Program-made: the position numbers and the translations under genes
The notes under the pieces: model-generated
Database searches by the model: none
What the model was told of the DNA's origin: nothing
What the model saw: the letters and a program-made list of their open reading frames with translations, nothing else
Source of the DNA: Proteobacteria bacterium UBA1847
Lineage (GTDB): Bacteria; Pseudomonadota; Gammaproteobacteria; Steroidobacterales; Woeseiaceae
Assembly: GCA_002338605.1 (NCBI GenBank)
Contig: DDIP01000135.1
Span: 1 to 9,262 of the forward strand
Length of the DNA: 9,262 nucleotides
Reading direction: 5' to 3'
Shown here: one piece after another, positions 1 through 5,954 of the stretch
How the letters are laid out: each line of letters starts with the position of its first letter
How positions within the stretch are numbered: the stretch's first letter is position 1

Positions 1-1
1 C

Positions 2-241
2 TCTGCCTGCGGCGACCGGGTGACCGGCACGTTTGCTGACACTGCCGGCGTCACCCGATACGCGTTTGCAGGCAATGGTGCGGTCAAGATTACGGTACTC
101 GGCACCGAAGTCGATGCCGAGTACCGCCTCGACGGGGATAGGATCCTGGTCAGTAGCGCACAGGGAACTGTCGTTCTGACGCGCCGTGACGACCGCCTGT
201 ATGGACCGATGGGCCTGGAGCTCATCCGTCAGAATCAATAG
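2..241 (+). CDS. small lipoprotein, 5' end outside window
   Basis: The frame is open to the left edge and ends at TAG 239-241, so the start lies outside the window. The first visible residues are Ser-Ala-Cys-Gly-Asp, which look like the end of a lipobox, with Cys at bases 8-10 as the lipidated residue. A GTG at 20 could be read as a start, but it would cut off this lipobox and has no ribosome binding site, so I prefer the longer partial frame. The mature part would be about 77 residues. It starts with a Gly-Thr-Phe-Ala-Asp segment and then alternates hydrophobic and charged residues, as in a small beta-rich domain. It has no further cysteine and no membrane segment. The next gene begins 19 bases downstream, so the two are probably co-transcribed. 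I do not recognise the family. The lipoprotein call is an inference from four residues at the edge. Confidence 0.6.
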   Translation, partial: SACGDRVTGTFADTAGVTRYAFAGNGAVKITVLGTEVDAEYRLDGDRILVSSAQGTVVLTRRDDRLYGPMGLELIRQNQ

Positions 242-260
242 CTATCCGGGAGGAAACGAT

Positions 261-689
261 ATGGCACTCATTAAATTCTCAGGACCCGTCAGCAATTATC
301 GCGAAGAAACCAGGGTAACAAGCACCCAGACCAGCAACACAGGCTACACACAGGTCAGAACCGAAAAGGAAATCAGCTTCCGGGTCGGTAATCGCCCAGT
401 CTCAATGAAACTGCCGAAGGGTATAGAGTTGACCGACGGCGATGACGCGACTGTTGTCGGTAGCGACGCGCGGGGGGGCGTGAAAGCGATCCTGGTACGC
501 AACGATACGATCGGAATGATCTACGGCATGAGCACCTGGTATGTCATGGCGTGGGCAATCATCCTGACTGTCGTTGGTATTGCCACACTGGGAATCTTCA
601 TCGGCATTATTCTCGTGCCGCTCGGACTGTTCCTGCTCTACAGGGGATATCAACTAATGACGGCACACAAGATGATGGCTGCAGCCTAG
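261..689 (+). CDS. membrane protein with C-terminal hydrophobic hairpin, unknown function
   Basis: The protein has 142 residues. The start ATG at 261 is chosen because GGGAGGAAA at 248-256 is a strong ribosome binding site at the right distance. The frame is open further upstream but would overlap the preceding gene without a comparable site. Residues 1 to about 90 are polar and rich in Thr, Ser, Lys and Arg. The rest is strongly hydrophobic with a Gly/Pro break near the middle (Gly-Ile-Phe-Ile-Gly-Ile-Ile-Leu-Val-Pro-Leu-Gly), which fits two membrane helices in a hairpin and a short Lys/Met-rich tail. This suggests a soluble N-terminal domain anchored in the inner membrane. It lies between a lipoprotein gene and a coiled-coil envelope gene, so a shared envelope role is possible. 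I do not recognise the family and no catalytic motif is visible. Confidence 0.8.
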   Translation: MALIKFSGPVSNYREETRVTSTQTSNTGYTQVRTEKEISFRVGNRPVSMKLPKGIELTDGDDATVVGSDARGGVKAILVRNDTIGMIYGMSTWYVMAWAIILTVVGIATLGIFIGIILVPLGLFLLYRGYQLMTAHKMMAAA

Positions 690-702
690 GAGAAGGACTG
701 AC

Positions 703-1344
703 ATGAGCAACACAGTAGAATCGCAAACGGCGAGAAGCGGGGCCGCGAAAGGTATCGCCGCATGGTTTACACGTCCGCGACTCATTGCTGCAGGTATCGC
801 GCTGGGTGGGATGATTCTTGGATCCTTCGTTGGCATCGGCGTGCAAATGGGTGTCGAAAGCACCGGCCTCCTCGGCCCATCAGTTGACGCGCTTATCCAG
901 GAGCAGGACGCGAACTTCAAAATCATGAGCGCGCGCCTGGCCGAGCTGCAGAATCAATCGTCGGACCCGGAGGTGAAAAAGAGCCTGTCAGAGCTCGGTC
1001 AATTGCTGGCGCGTCAGGGCGAACTGCAAAGCCAGGCAAACACCGAGCTGAGCTATCTTGGGAGCCAGATCGCCGGCCTCAAACAAGCTGCGCTGGATGA
1101 GCAGGGGTTCGCCGGCGGTGCTGATTTCTGGCTCAAGACCGGTGAAAGTGTATCAGTAGGCGATCGGTCGAATGTTTTTGGACTGGTCAGAGACTGGGGC
1201 AACGTTATCGACGTCAATTTAAATGGGAGCAAAAAGCGCATGGACGTCGGCGATACCATGCAAACCGAGAGCTGTACCGTATTCTTCAAACAGGCCGTGA
1301 AGCGTAATGATGGCCGAGTGGGTTTCGATGTCAGTTGTGGCTAG
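703..1344 (+). CDS. single-pass envelope protein with coiled coil, unknown function
   Basis: The protein has 213 residues and starts at ATG 703 behind AGGAGAAGGA (688-697), which overlaps the stop of the preceding gene. Residues 1-26 are polar and basic and probably cytoplasmic. Residues 27-49 form one Gly-rich membrane helix. Residues about 60-118 are rich in Leu, Gln, Glu and Ala with heptad-like spacing and are probably a coiled coil. Residues about 122-213 form a compact C-terminal domain with two cysteines (Glu-Ser-Cys near 190 and Ser-Cys-Gly at the end) that could pair in the periplasm. The layout of anchor, stalk and small domain resembles envelope scaffold or adaptor proteins, but I cannot assign a family. 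It is the last gene of the left + strand cluster; an imperfect hairpin follows at 1391-1410. Confidence 0.82.
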   Translation: MSNTVESQTARSGAAKGIAAWFTRPRLIAAGIALGGMILGSFVGIGVQMGVESTGLLGPSVDALIQEQDANFKIMSARLAELQNQSSDPEVKKSLSELGQLLARQGELQSQANTELSYLGSQIAGLKQAALDEQGFAGGADFWLKTGESVSVGDRSNVFGLVRDWGNVIDVNLNGSKKRMDVGDTMQTESCTVFFKQAVKRNDGRVGFDVSCG

Positions 1345-1390
1345 AACGATGCATGGAATTGCGCCCGCCTTCAGGAAAATTGTTGTCAGC

Positions 1391-1410
1391 GGTCGTGGCG
1401 CGACACGATC
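1391..1410 (+). terminator. possible weak terminator hairpin
   Basis: GGTCGTG (1391-1397) and CACGATC (1404-1410) can pair over seven positions with one G-U pair and a six-base loop. It lies 47 bases after the stop of the coiled-coil gene. No T-run follows (the next bases are AAATTG), so it is not a typical intrinsic terminator. The rest of the gap 1345-1587 holds an isolated TTGACA at 1450-1455 with no well-placed -10 box, and a TATACT at 1541-1546 with no good -35 box but 41 bases before the favoured patatin start. I see no gene in this gap. Confidence 0.2.
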
Positions 1411-1587
1411 AAATTGCCTCCCAACCGGAGTAACCAAACAAGCTGCGAGTTGACAGGACTCCCTTCGACAGACTGCACGATTTAGGCTATGTCGGCCCTG
1501 GCCCGGATGCCTTTGGCCGATATCGGTCGCGGTGGCCGCCTATACTGGTTAATAATGGACGCTCGTGGGAAGCAACGCGGAACAGGT

Positions 1588-2475
1588 ATGAGCACATCGA
1601 GTCTCAGTATTTCGCTGGTACTTGGCAGCGGTGGTGCGCGCGGTCATGCGCATATTGGCGTCATTCGGGCGATCGAGGAGCGCGGGCTCGTCATCCGGAA
1701 TATCGCAGGGACCTCCATGGGTGCGGTCATCGGCGGTATTTACGCGTCCAGCAAGCTCGATACCTATGTCGACTGGGCCAATCGCCTGGAAAAAAAGGAC
1801 ATTGTCCGGCTCCTCGATTTTTCCTTTACCTGGACATCGCTGTTCAAGGGTGAACGCATTTTTGAAGTTCTTGAGGATCTGGTCGGCGACCGCAAAATTG
1901 AAGACCTCAACCTTGGCTATACCGCCGTCGCGACCGCGCTGGAGGAACAACGTGAGATCTGGTTGTCTCGCGGCTCGCTATTCAGTGCCATGCGCGCGTC
2001 AACTGCAGTACCCGGCTTTTTCTCACCGGTGGAGCTCAATGGCTATTCGCTCGTCGATGGCGGGCTGATCAATCCGATCCCGATCGCGCCGACATTGAAC
2101 GACAATACCGACCTGACGATCGCAGTCAACCTCAGCGGGATGAGCAACAACTACCGACCGAAAAAGAAGGTTGAAAAGAAAGCGCCGACCGCATCGGATA
2201 GCAGCTATCGAAATGAAATCACACGCTTCATCGGCGGAATGTTTGAAAAGGAAGACAAGCAAAGTTCCTCCGCAGACGCTACAGAGATACTGACAAAGTC
2301 AATCGATGTCATGCAGGGCGCGATTGCACGTCTGAAGCTCGGCGCTTATGCGCCACAAAAAATAATCGAAATCCCACGTGATGCCTGTTCATTTTTCGAA
2401 TTCCATCGCGCCGAGGAAATGGCCGACCTCGGCTATAAAAATGCGAAAAAGGCGCTGGACGACCTTGGTTTGTAA
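1588..2475 (+). CDS. patatin-like phospholipase (RssA/NTE-type)
   Basis: A lipid acyl hydrolase of the bacterial patatin family; such enzymes cleave phospholipid or lysophospholipid acyl esters with a Ser-Asp dyad. With the start at ATG 1588 the protein has 295 residues, a usual length for the family. It begins almost directly with the first patatin block. The oxyanion motif Gly-Gly-Ala-Arg-Gly is at residues 15-19, the nucleophile elbow Gly-Thr-Ser-Met-Gly at 41-45 (Ser43), and the second dyad motif Asp-Gly-Gly at 157-159 (Asp157), so all catalytic elements are present. The frame is open upstream to ATG 1489 and ATG 1555, but the extra residues do not look like patatin and no signal peptide is seen, so I prefer 1588. 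A charged Lys-rich linker (about 190-200) leads to a helical C-terminal part. No neighbour hints at a substrate. The ribosome binding site is weak (GGAACAGG). Confidence 0.93.
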   Translation: MSTSSLSISLVLGSGGARGHAHIGVIRAIEERGLVIRNIAGTSMGAVIGGIYASSKLDTYVDWANRLEKKDIVRLLDFSFTWTSLFKGERIFEVLEDLVGDRKIEDLNLGYTAVATALEEQREIWLSRGSLFSAMRASTAVPGFFSPVELNGYSLVDGGLINPIPIAPTLNDNTDLTIAVNLSGMSNNYRPKKKVEKKAPTASDSSYRNEITRFIGGMFEKEDKQSSSADATEILTKSIDVMQGAIARLKLGAYAPQKIIEIPRDACSFFEFHRAEEMADLGYKNAKKALDDLGL

Positions 2476-2498
2476 GAGTACGCGAGCCTGTGAACCAA

Positions 2499-3224
2499 CT
2501 AGCCCTGGCTAAACATGAGATAAAGTGCGGCGAGTCCGATCAGAAGGCCGGGCGACGCAACAAGCATTTGCGCCACATTGAGTCGTCGGCAGGCACCATC
2601 GATTCCGCCCCGCAACCCCAGCCAGGCCCAGGCTGCAACCAGCAGCGATGTACCGCCAAGGCCCACCAGGTAAATAGCTCCGATGACAATCGAAGCCCCC
2701 CGGCCATAACCGGTTGCATCGCGGCTCAAGGCACGGGACGTCGCCTCTGCCTCGACTCCGAATAGCCAGATCAATACGCCAACCGCGAACAGCCATCCGA
2801 GCAGCGGTCCTGCGAGAATCAATGTGTTTATGAAGCGGCTGCGAAAAAGAAATGCCGGCAATATGCCTGCGACCTTCCGAGGCATGACAAAGCATGCGGC
2901 CAGAACGACCGCGAGTACGGACAAGAGCATGGCAGCCACGCCAGCGCTTGTAAGCGGCCCACCGCCGATCGCTATAAGCAGGTCTGGCAGGAAAAAGAAT
3001 ACGAATGGCAACCCCAGCAACCACAGCGCAATGCGGCGCATGGCCGGTCGCCTCCAGTACGCCCATGCGCCAATGACAAAACCCACAGCCTGCAGCGCGA
3101 AAATGAACAGAAATAAAGCCAGCACCTCCAGGCCACCGGAGCCGCCCTTCATCGCCATCGAGATTGTCCAGGAGACGCCGGAGGCGATTGTGATCAAAAG
3201 CGCTGCCCTGACCAGGATACTCAT
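2499..3224 (-). CDS. multi-pass membrane protein, unknown function
   Basis: The protein has 241 residues and roughly seven hydrophobic segments (near residues 5-25, 32-56, 64-86, 90-113, 131-156, 175-200 and 213-238), separated by short basic loops such as Tyr-Trp-Arg-Arg-Pro at 56-60. No signal peptide cleavage site, conserved polar pair in the membrane or enzymatic motif is evident, and I do not recognise the family. Its ATG overlaps the stop of the upstream DUF6498-like gene by four bases (ATGA), so translation is likely coupled to it and, through it, to the sigma factor gene. It is the last gene of the six-gene minus-strand block. Its TAG at 2499-2501 faces the patatin gene with 23 bases between the stops. 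Confidence 0.8.
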   Translation of the reverse strand: MSILVRAALLITIASGVSWTISMAMKGGSGGLEVLALFLFIFALQAVGFVIGAWAYWRRPAMRRIALWLLGLPFVFFFLPDLLIAIGGGPLTSAGVAAMLLSVLAVVLAACFVMPRKVAGILPAFLFRSRFINTLILAGPLLGWLFAVGVLIWLFGVEAEATSRALSRDATGYGRGASIVIGAIYLVGLGGTSLLVAAWAWLGLRGGIDGACRRLNVAQMLVASPGLLIGLAALYLMFSQG

Positions 3225-3955
3225 CCTGTTGCTGCCCGCCCGGAACCCGGATCACCGAGCATGCGCCGCTCATTGCGATGCAGTCGAATATCCCAGCTGA
3301 CCTTGATTGCGATGACGATGCATGCGAACACAGTCGTATTCGCAATCGCGGGCAGTAACACGACGAAAAGAACACTGACAATGATCGCAAACAGCAACGC
3401 AACGCATCGACTGAACGGCAACAATAACAGTGCACCTGCTTTGGCCGTCTTGTATTCCCCGGCGACGAGGTAGTTGACGACCAGCGAAATCGCATGCGCC
3501 GCCATTAGTAACAGTGAGGCGCCAATGATGAGGCTGATGTGATTGTGCATATCGTCAGCCGCATTGCCCAGCGGCAGCGCATCATTCACGAAAAGAATGG
3601 ACATCAGCATGATTCCGAGAAGGGACAAAAATGCCCCCCCGGCAAAACCGATGACCAATACGGACGTGAACAATGATGTGCCGGACGAAAACTCCACCCA
3701 GCCGTTCTCATAAGGGTCGCCCGCGATCGACGCAACGATCAGCTTGATAGCACTGAAGACTCCGATCCAGGCACACTCACACCAATAGACCAATACCAAC
3801 TGAAACAACGTGGCGTCGTGCCAGAAGAAAAGATAGAGCAACAGCGTGTTCGCCACGATCAGGCTGATAGCACCGATACCGAATCGGTGCACTACCGACA
3901 CGGGCGATGCATCGGGTTCGGCGCTGGAGCCGAATTTGTCAGGCATCATCGGCAT
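3221..3955 (-). CDS. multi-pass membrane protein, probable DUF6498 family
   Basis: The protein has 244 residues: a polar N-terminal stretch of about 22 residues, then about six membrane segments (near 26-46, 50-76, 92-122, 137-164, 175-200 and 203-222) and a basic tail. The second segment contains Leu-Val-Tyr-Trp-Cys-Glu-Cys followed by Ile-Gly-Val-Phe-Ser-Ala-Ile-Lys. This resembles the Tyr-Trp-x-Glu signature I associate with DUF6498 membrane proteins, recalled from memory and not checked by search. Its start overlaps the end of the sigma factor gene by 17 bases (nearby in-frame ATGs at 3949 and 3946 would shorten this). No strong ribosome binding site is visible, so translational coupling is likely. 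The tight link suggests a role with the sigma factor, for example as its membrane partner, but no anti-sigma domain is recognisable. Confidence 0.82.
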   Translation of the reverse strand: MPMMPDKFGSSAEPDASPVSVVHRFGIGAISLIVANTLLLYLFFWHDATLFQLVLVYWCECAWIGVFSAIKLIVASIAGDPYENGWVEFSSGTSLFTSVLVIGFAGGAFLSLLGIMLMSILFVNDALPLGNAADDMHNHISLIIGASLLLMAAHAISLVVNYLVAGEYKTAKAGALLLLPFSRCVALLFAIIVSVLFVVLLPAIANTTVFACIVIAIKVSWDIRLHRNERRMLGDPGSGRAATG

Positions 3956-4502
3956 CGAGATGTGAGCGCAACCACGCTTTGGCGAAGCGTATGTCGCGAT
4001 CCAGCGAGCTGGTTGAGCGACCGAGAACCTCGGACATTTCCTCGTAGGTCAGGCCGCCAAAGTAGTGCATTTCAAGCATCTCGGCTTTCGGCCCGTCCAT
4101 TTCGGCCAATGCGTTCAACGCTTCATGCAGGTCAAGAATCTCCTCACCGGCCTCGGGAGATACGACGATAACGTCATCCAGCGGCAGCTTCGCCGCATCG
4201 CCGCCTCGTTTCGCTGCACCCCTGGCGTTTGCGTGATCCACCAGGATTCGGCGCATCATACGTGCCGCCAAGGCAAAGAAATGACTGCGATCCTGCCACT
4301 CGACATCGACATTCACGAGCTTTGCAAACGCTTCGTGCACCAGCGCCGTCGTTTGCAACGTATGGTCCGGCCGTTCGCTTCGAAAGGCTCGCGCCGCAAT
4401 GCGGTGTAACTGGTCATAGACCAGGGGCGTCAAAGCCTCAAGGCTTTGCGGGTCACCTTCGACCCAGTCGTGCAGTAATCGTGTGATGTTGGGATCGGAC
4501 AT
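3939..4502 (-). CDS. RNA polymerase sigma factor, ECF-like, TIGR02999 type
   Basis: An alternative sigma factor of 187 residues that should direct RNA polymerase to a specific promoter set. Region 2 is visible as Thr-Ala-Leu-Val-His-Glu-Ala-Phe (52-59) and the block Phe-Phe-Ala-Leu-Ala-Ala-Arg with Arg-Arg-Ile-Leu-Val-Asp-His-Ala (75-91), both typical of TIGR02999 proteins. Region 4 is visible near residues 130-183 with Tyr-Phe-Gly-Gly-Leu-Thr-Tyr-Glu-Glu-Met and a helix-turn-helix. ATG 4502 is chosen because the family pattern (Ile-Thr-Arg-Leu-Leu...Gly-Asp) begins right after it; the frame continues to a TTG at 4541 through repeat DNA. No Shine-Dalgarno sequence precedes 4502; instead a 12-bp inverted repeat ends on the start codon. 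Two membrane protein genes follow with overlaps. TIGR02999 sigma genes elsewhere often sit near protein kinase genes; none is in this window. Confidence 0.93.
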   Translation of the reverse strand: MSDPNITRLLHDWVEGDPQSLEALTPLVYDQLHRIAARAFRSERPDHTLQTTALVHEAFAKLVNVDVEWQDRSHFFALAARMMRRILVDHANARGAAKRGGDAAKLPLDDVIVVSPEAGEEILDLHEALNALAEMDGPKAEMLEMHYFGGLTYEEMSEVLGRSTSSLDRDIRFAKAWLRSHLDADDA

Positions 4503-4533
4503 TGTCGAACCAGGAATCGGACCTGGTCGACAA
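4502..4533. promoter_or_regulatory. inverted repeat ending on the sigma factor start codon
   Basis: On the + strand TTGTCGAACCAGG (4502-4514) and CCTGGTCGACAA (4522-4533) are complementary over 12 pairs with one unpaired A, around a 7-base centre. In the mRNA of the minus-strand sigma gene this would be a stable hairpin whose last paired base is the A of the start codon, and no Shine-Dalgarno sequence lies outside it. It could limit translation of the sigma factor, or act as a dyad-symmetric binding site in DNA. There is no U-run after it, so it is not an intrinsic terminator. Confidence 0.6.
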
Positions 4534-4576
4534 TATCGCAATCCCGCCGAATATCAAGGATACCCGCCGCAATATC
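4532..4576 (-). repeat. three GATATT boxes upstream of the sigma gene
   Basis: On the + strand AATATC occurs at 4532-4537, 4550-4555 and 4571-4576, with CCCGCCG at 4543-4549 and 4563-4569 between the copies. Read on the minus strand, the unit is GATATT followed by (G)CGGCGGG, given twice, then a third GATATTG that runs into the inverted repeat at 4502-4533. Spacings of 18 and 21 bases are near two helical turns. The array fills the gap between the secreted protein gene and the sigma gene and overlaps the stop of the former, which suggests a regulator-binding array. Confidence 0.5.
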
Positions 4577-5189
4577 AGGGTATGACAGTTTGGTCAGTGG
4601 CTGAGAATGAAACGATCAGCGACGGGTCACCGAGGGAGCCATTTCCCGCAAACGCATCGCATACGACGTTCAATGTCGTATTGCCTGTCGTCACGGATTG
4701 AGCGTAGGTCAACGACAGTGACCCGTATCCGTCCGATGGCACGGAATCGATCGTGAAAAAGGTGGTATTGAGCGTCGTGCCGCCCTCACTGATCGAGCAC
4801 CGCGGCGTGCAAGCCGCATTGGATGTGCAGATAAACCAGGCGTTAAAACTGGCAATGATATGACCATCAACCGGCGCGAAGACGGTCAGTGTCTTGACCA
4901 CCACATCGGCGCTGGTGCTCGGCAAGAACATCACGTTGTTCCCGCTCCTGGAATAGGCAACCGCATTTTCCATCGACAACAGCCCGATTTCATCGAAGGC
5001 TTCTGCAATCCTCATGTCGTTGTCGCTCACCGCGGTTTCGACAGCGTCAAAGTTCGCATTAACATCTGCAGCCCGAGCCGGGCTACCCGCGGTAAAGCTG
5101 TTCGGTACCGTGAGGTCCGTTGCCGCGACTGGCAATGCCATTGCGAAAAGCAATAGCGTGGTCAGCATGGTGGTCACAATAGTTTTCAT
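4575..5189 (-). CDS. secreted protein with signal peptide, unknown function
   Basis: The protein has 204 residues when started at ATG 5189. An ATG six bases upstream (5195) is in frame, but it would sit only two bases from the ribosome binding site AGAGG, whereas 5189 has eight. Residues 1-23 form a signal peptide (Lys near the start, hydrophobic core, Val-Ala-Ala before the likely cut). The mature N-terminus carries Val-Pro-Asn-Ser-Phe-Thr-Ala-Gly followed by Asp-Val-Asn-Ala-Asn-Phe. I know this motif from many exported or tail-fibre-like bacterial proteins, where it precedes a short helical stretch. The rest is rich in Ser, Thr, Val and Gly, likely a beta-sandwich, with four cysteines (a cluster of three mid-protein and one near the C-terminus) suited to disulfides. 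It lies between a small lipoprotein gene and the sigma gene and may be extracytoplasmic or surface-exposed. Confidence 0.83.
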   Translation of the reverse strand: MKTIVTTMLTTLLLFAMALPVAATDLTVPNSFTAGSPARAADVNANFDAVETAVSDNDMRIAEAFDEIGLLSMENAVAYSRSGNNVMFLPSTSADVVVKTLTVFAPVDGHIIASFNAWFICTSNAACTPRCSISEGGTTLNTTFFTIDSVPSDGYGSLSLTYAQSVTTGNTTLNVVCDAFAGNGSLGDPSLIVSFSATDQTVIP

Positions 5190-5197
5190 TTCCATTT

Positions 5198-5202
5198 CCT
5201 CT
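5198..5202 (-). promoter_or_regulatory. ribosome binding site deciding the start at 5189
   Basis: On the minus strand AGAGG lies eight bases before ATG 5189 but only two before ATG 5195. The spacing favours the inner start and hence a signal peptide beginning Met-Lys-Thr-Ile. AT-rich DNA upstream (about 5203-5220) could hold a promoter, but I see no convincing -35/-10 pair. Confidence 0.55.
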
Positions 5203-5232
5203 AATTTTATTTGGTTTATGTCAGCCGACGAA

Positions 5233-5385
5233 TCAAGCCCAGTTTCCGTCGTCCCAGGCCATCTGGTCCCAGGTGTTCAAAACAGGCGGTGGTTGAGGTG
5301 GTCCCGCGTCGCCGCCACCTCCGCCACCGCAGGCGGTCAGTCCGAGTAGCAGTCCGAGCAGCAACACACTGCGAATACAGTTCAT
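5233..5385 (-). CDS. 50-residue lipoprotein with glycine run and Trp-rich tail
   Basis: A very small lipoprotein. The start ATG 5385 is supported by GGGAGA at 5391-5396, five bases upstream; the open frame extends further but overlaps the preceding gene. Residues 1-18 are a lipoprotein signal with the lipobox Leu-Thr-Ala-Cys at 16-19, so Cys19 would be lipidated. The mature peptide is only 32 residues: six glycines (20-25), a short proline-rich stretch (29-34), and the ending Trp-Asp-Gln-Met-Ala-Trp-Asp-Asp-Gly-Asn-Trp-Ala, in which Trp39, Trp44 and Trp49 are spaced exactly five apart. I believe similar Trp-spaced tails occur in other small gammaproteobacterial lipoproteins, but the function is unknown to me. 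The flexible Gly/Pro part could be a tether and the Trp tail a binding peptide. It lies between another lipoprotein gene and a secreted protein gene. Confidence 0.75.
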   Translation of the reverse strand: MNCIRSVLLLGLLLGLTACGGGGGGDAGPPQPPPVLNTWDQMAWDDGNWA

Positions 5386-5416
5386 TACGATCTCCCTTGA
5401 GTAATTGGCCAACACG

Positions 5417-5773
5417 TCAGTCGGCACAGTGGCCATGCATGTAGCAGGCACCTTCGTAACGCCAGTTCACGATTTCGCCACTGTTGCGATCGACCTCCAT
5501 GAAGGTCCGGCAGGCCTCCTGCGTGCCGTCATAGTTGTAGTACGGCGTATTGAAGGCGTATTCGATGCGATTCTGCGGGCGATCCATTGAGCTGTATGCA
5601 CGGGCGTCATTGCGACTCTCATAGCGGCTCAGCTCGTCGCCAACCCATGAATCGAGGATCTTGTCGTAGGTCATGTAGTTGTCGCACGAGAAGGTCGCGC
5701 AACCCTGCAGGCTGAACGACATCACGACGACGGCTGCCAACAAGGCGGCCAGAGAAAGTAGTTTGCGTTTCAT
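5417..5773 (-). CDS. lipoprotein, 118 residues, unknown function
   Basis: The protein has a lipoprotein signal (Met-Lys-Arg-Lys, hydrophobic core, lipobox Leu-Gln-Gly-Cys at 22-25), so Cys25 is the likely lipidated residue. The start ATG 5773 has a purine-rich leader with GGGAGATCAAGAAG upstream. The mature part has Trp-Val-Gly (43-45) followed by Glu-Leu, then Cys88, the strand pattern Phe-Met-Glu-Val-Asp...Gly-Glu-Ile-Val-Asn-Trp-Arg (91-105), Cys110 and Cys116. I recognise this layout (Trp-x-Gly, a central variable part, then Cys, a beta hairpin ending in Trp-Arg and a last Cys) from small gammaproteobacterial lipoproteins annotated only as hypothetical. Four cysteines besides the lipidated one could form disulfides in the periplasm. 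It is the first gene of the minus-strand block leading to the sigma factor. Confidence 0.85.
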   Translation of the reverse strand: MKRKLLSLAALLAAVVVMSFSLQGCATFSCDNYMTYDKILDSWVGDELSRYESRNDARAYSSMDRPQNRIEYAFNTPYYNYDGTQEACRTFMEVDRNSGEIVNWRYEGACYMHGHCAD

Positions 5774-5954
5774 CTTCTTGATCTCCCGAATAACACTGTG
5801 TTTCTACTTGTCTATGCGGGAACGCCCCCGGGATATGCCCACACTTGTCAGAAAGCGAAAGTTTTTCTTGCCTGGGCAGATTCACGGTGATTTGCAGCTT
5901 GGGTAGAGGCAGAGCCCTCCGCGGCAGGAGAACGCAATGAGCGACAACACGACG
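5774..5954. other. intergenic DNA, probable promoter region of the lipoprotein block
   Basis: I find no gene on the minus strand here. The stretch should carry the promoter for the minus-strand lipoprotein gene, but no convincing sigma-70 pair is visible. ACTTGTC occurs twice on the + strand (5806-5812 and 5843-5849), 37 bases apart, in the same orientation. A G/C-rich patch at 5816-5832 has short self-complementarity (CGGG with CCCG). On the + strand AGGAG at 5926-5930 precedes an ATG at 5937. Confidence 0.3.

Noticed and set aside
1450..1455. Perfect TTGACA as a -35 box for the patatin gene
   Set aside because: No acceptable -10 box lies 15-19 bases downstream, so the match alone does not support a promoter.
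1489..1587. Longer patatin start at ATG 1489 or 1555
   Set aside because: The extra residues have no signal peptide or patatin character, and the family normally begins close to the Gly-Gly-x-Arg-Gly block.
1622..2068. 148-codon + strand ORF inside the patatin gene
   Set aside because: Arg/Ser/Pro-rich shifted frame of the patatin gene, which has all conserved motifs in its own frame.
2501..2510. AGCCCTGGCT palindrome in the convergent patatin/membrane gene junction
   Set aside because: Only four to five pairs with a two-base centre and no T-run; too small to call a bidirectional terminator.
2509..3495. 328-codon minus-strand ORF overlapping both membrane protein genes
   Set aside because: It is rich in Arg, Cys and Ser and runs across the ends of two genes that have coherent membrane topology and an ATGA junction; it is an out-of-frame shadow.
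4503..4541. Sigma factor start at TTG 4541
   Set aside because: The added 13 residues are encoded by the inverted repeat and repeat array and do not resemble the family N-terminus, which starts right after ATG 4502.
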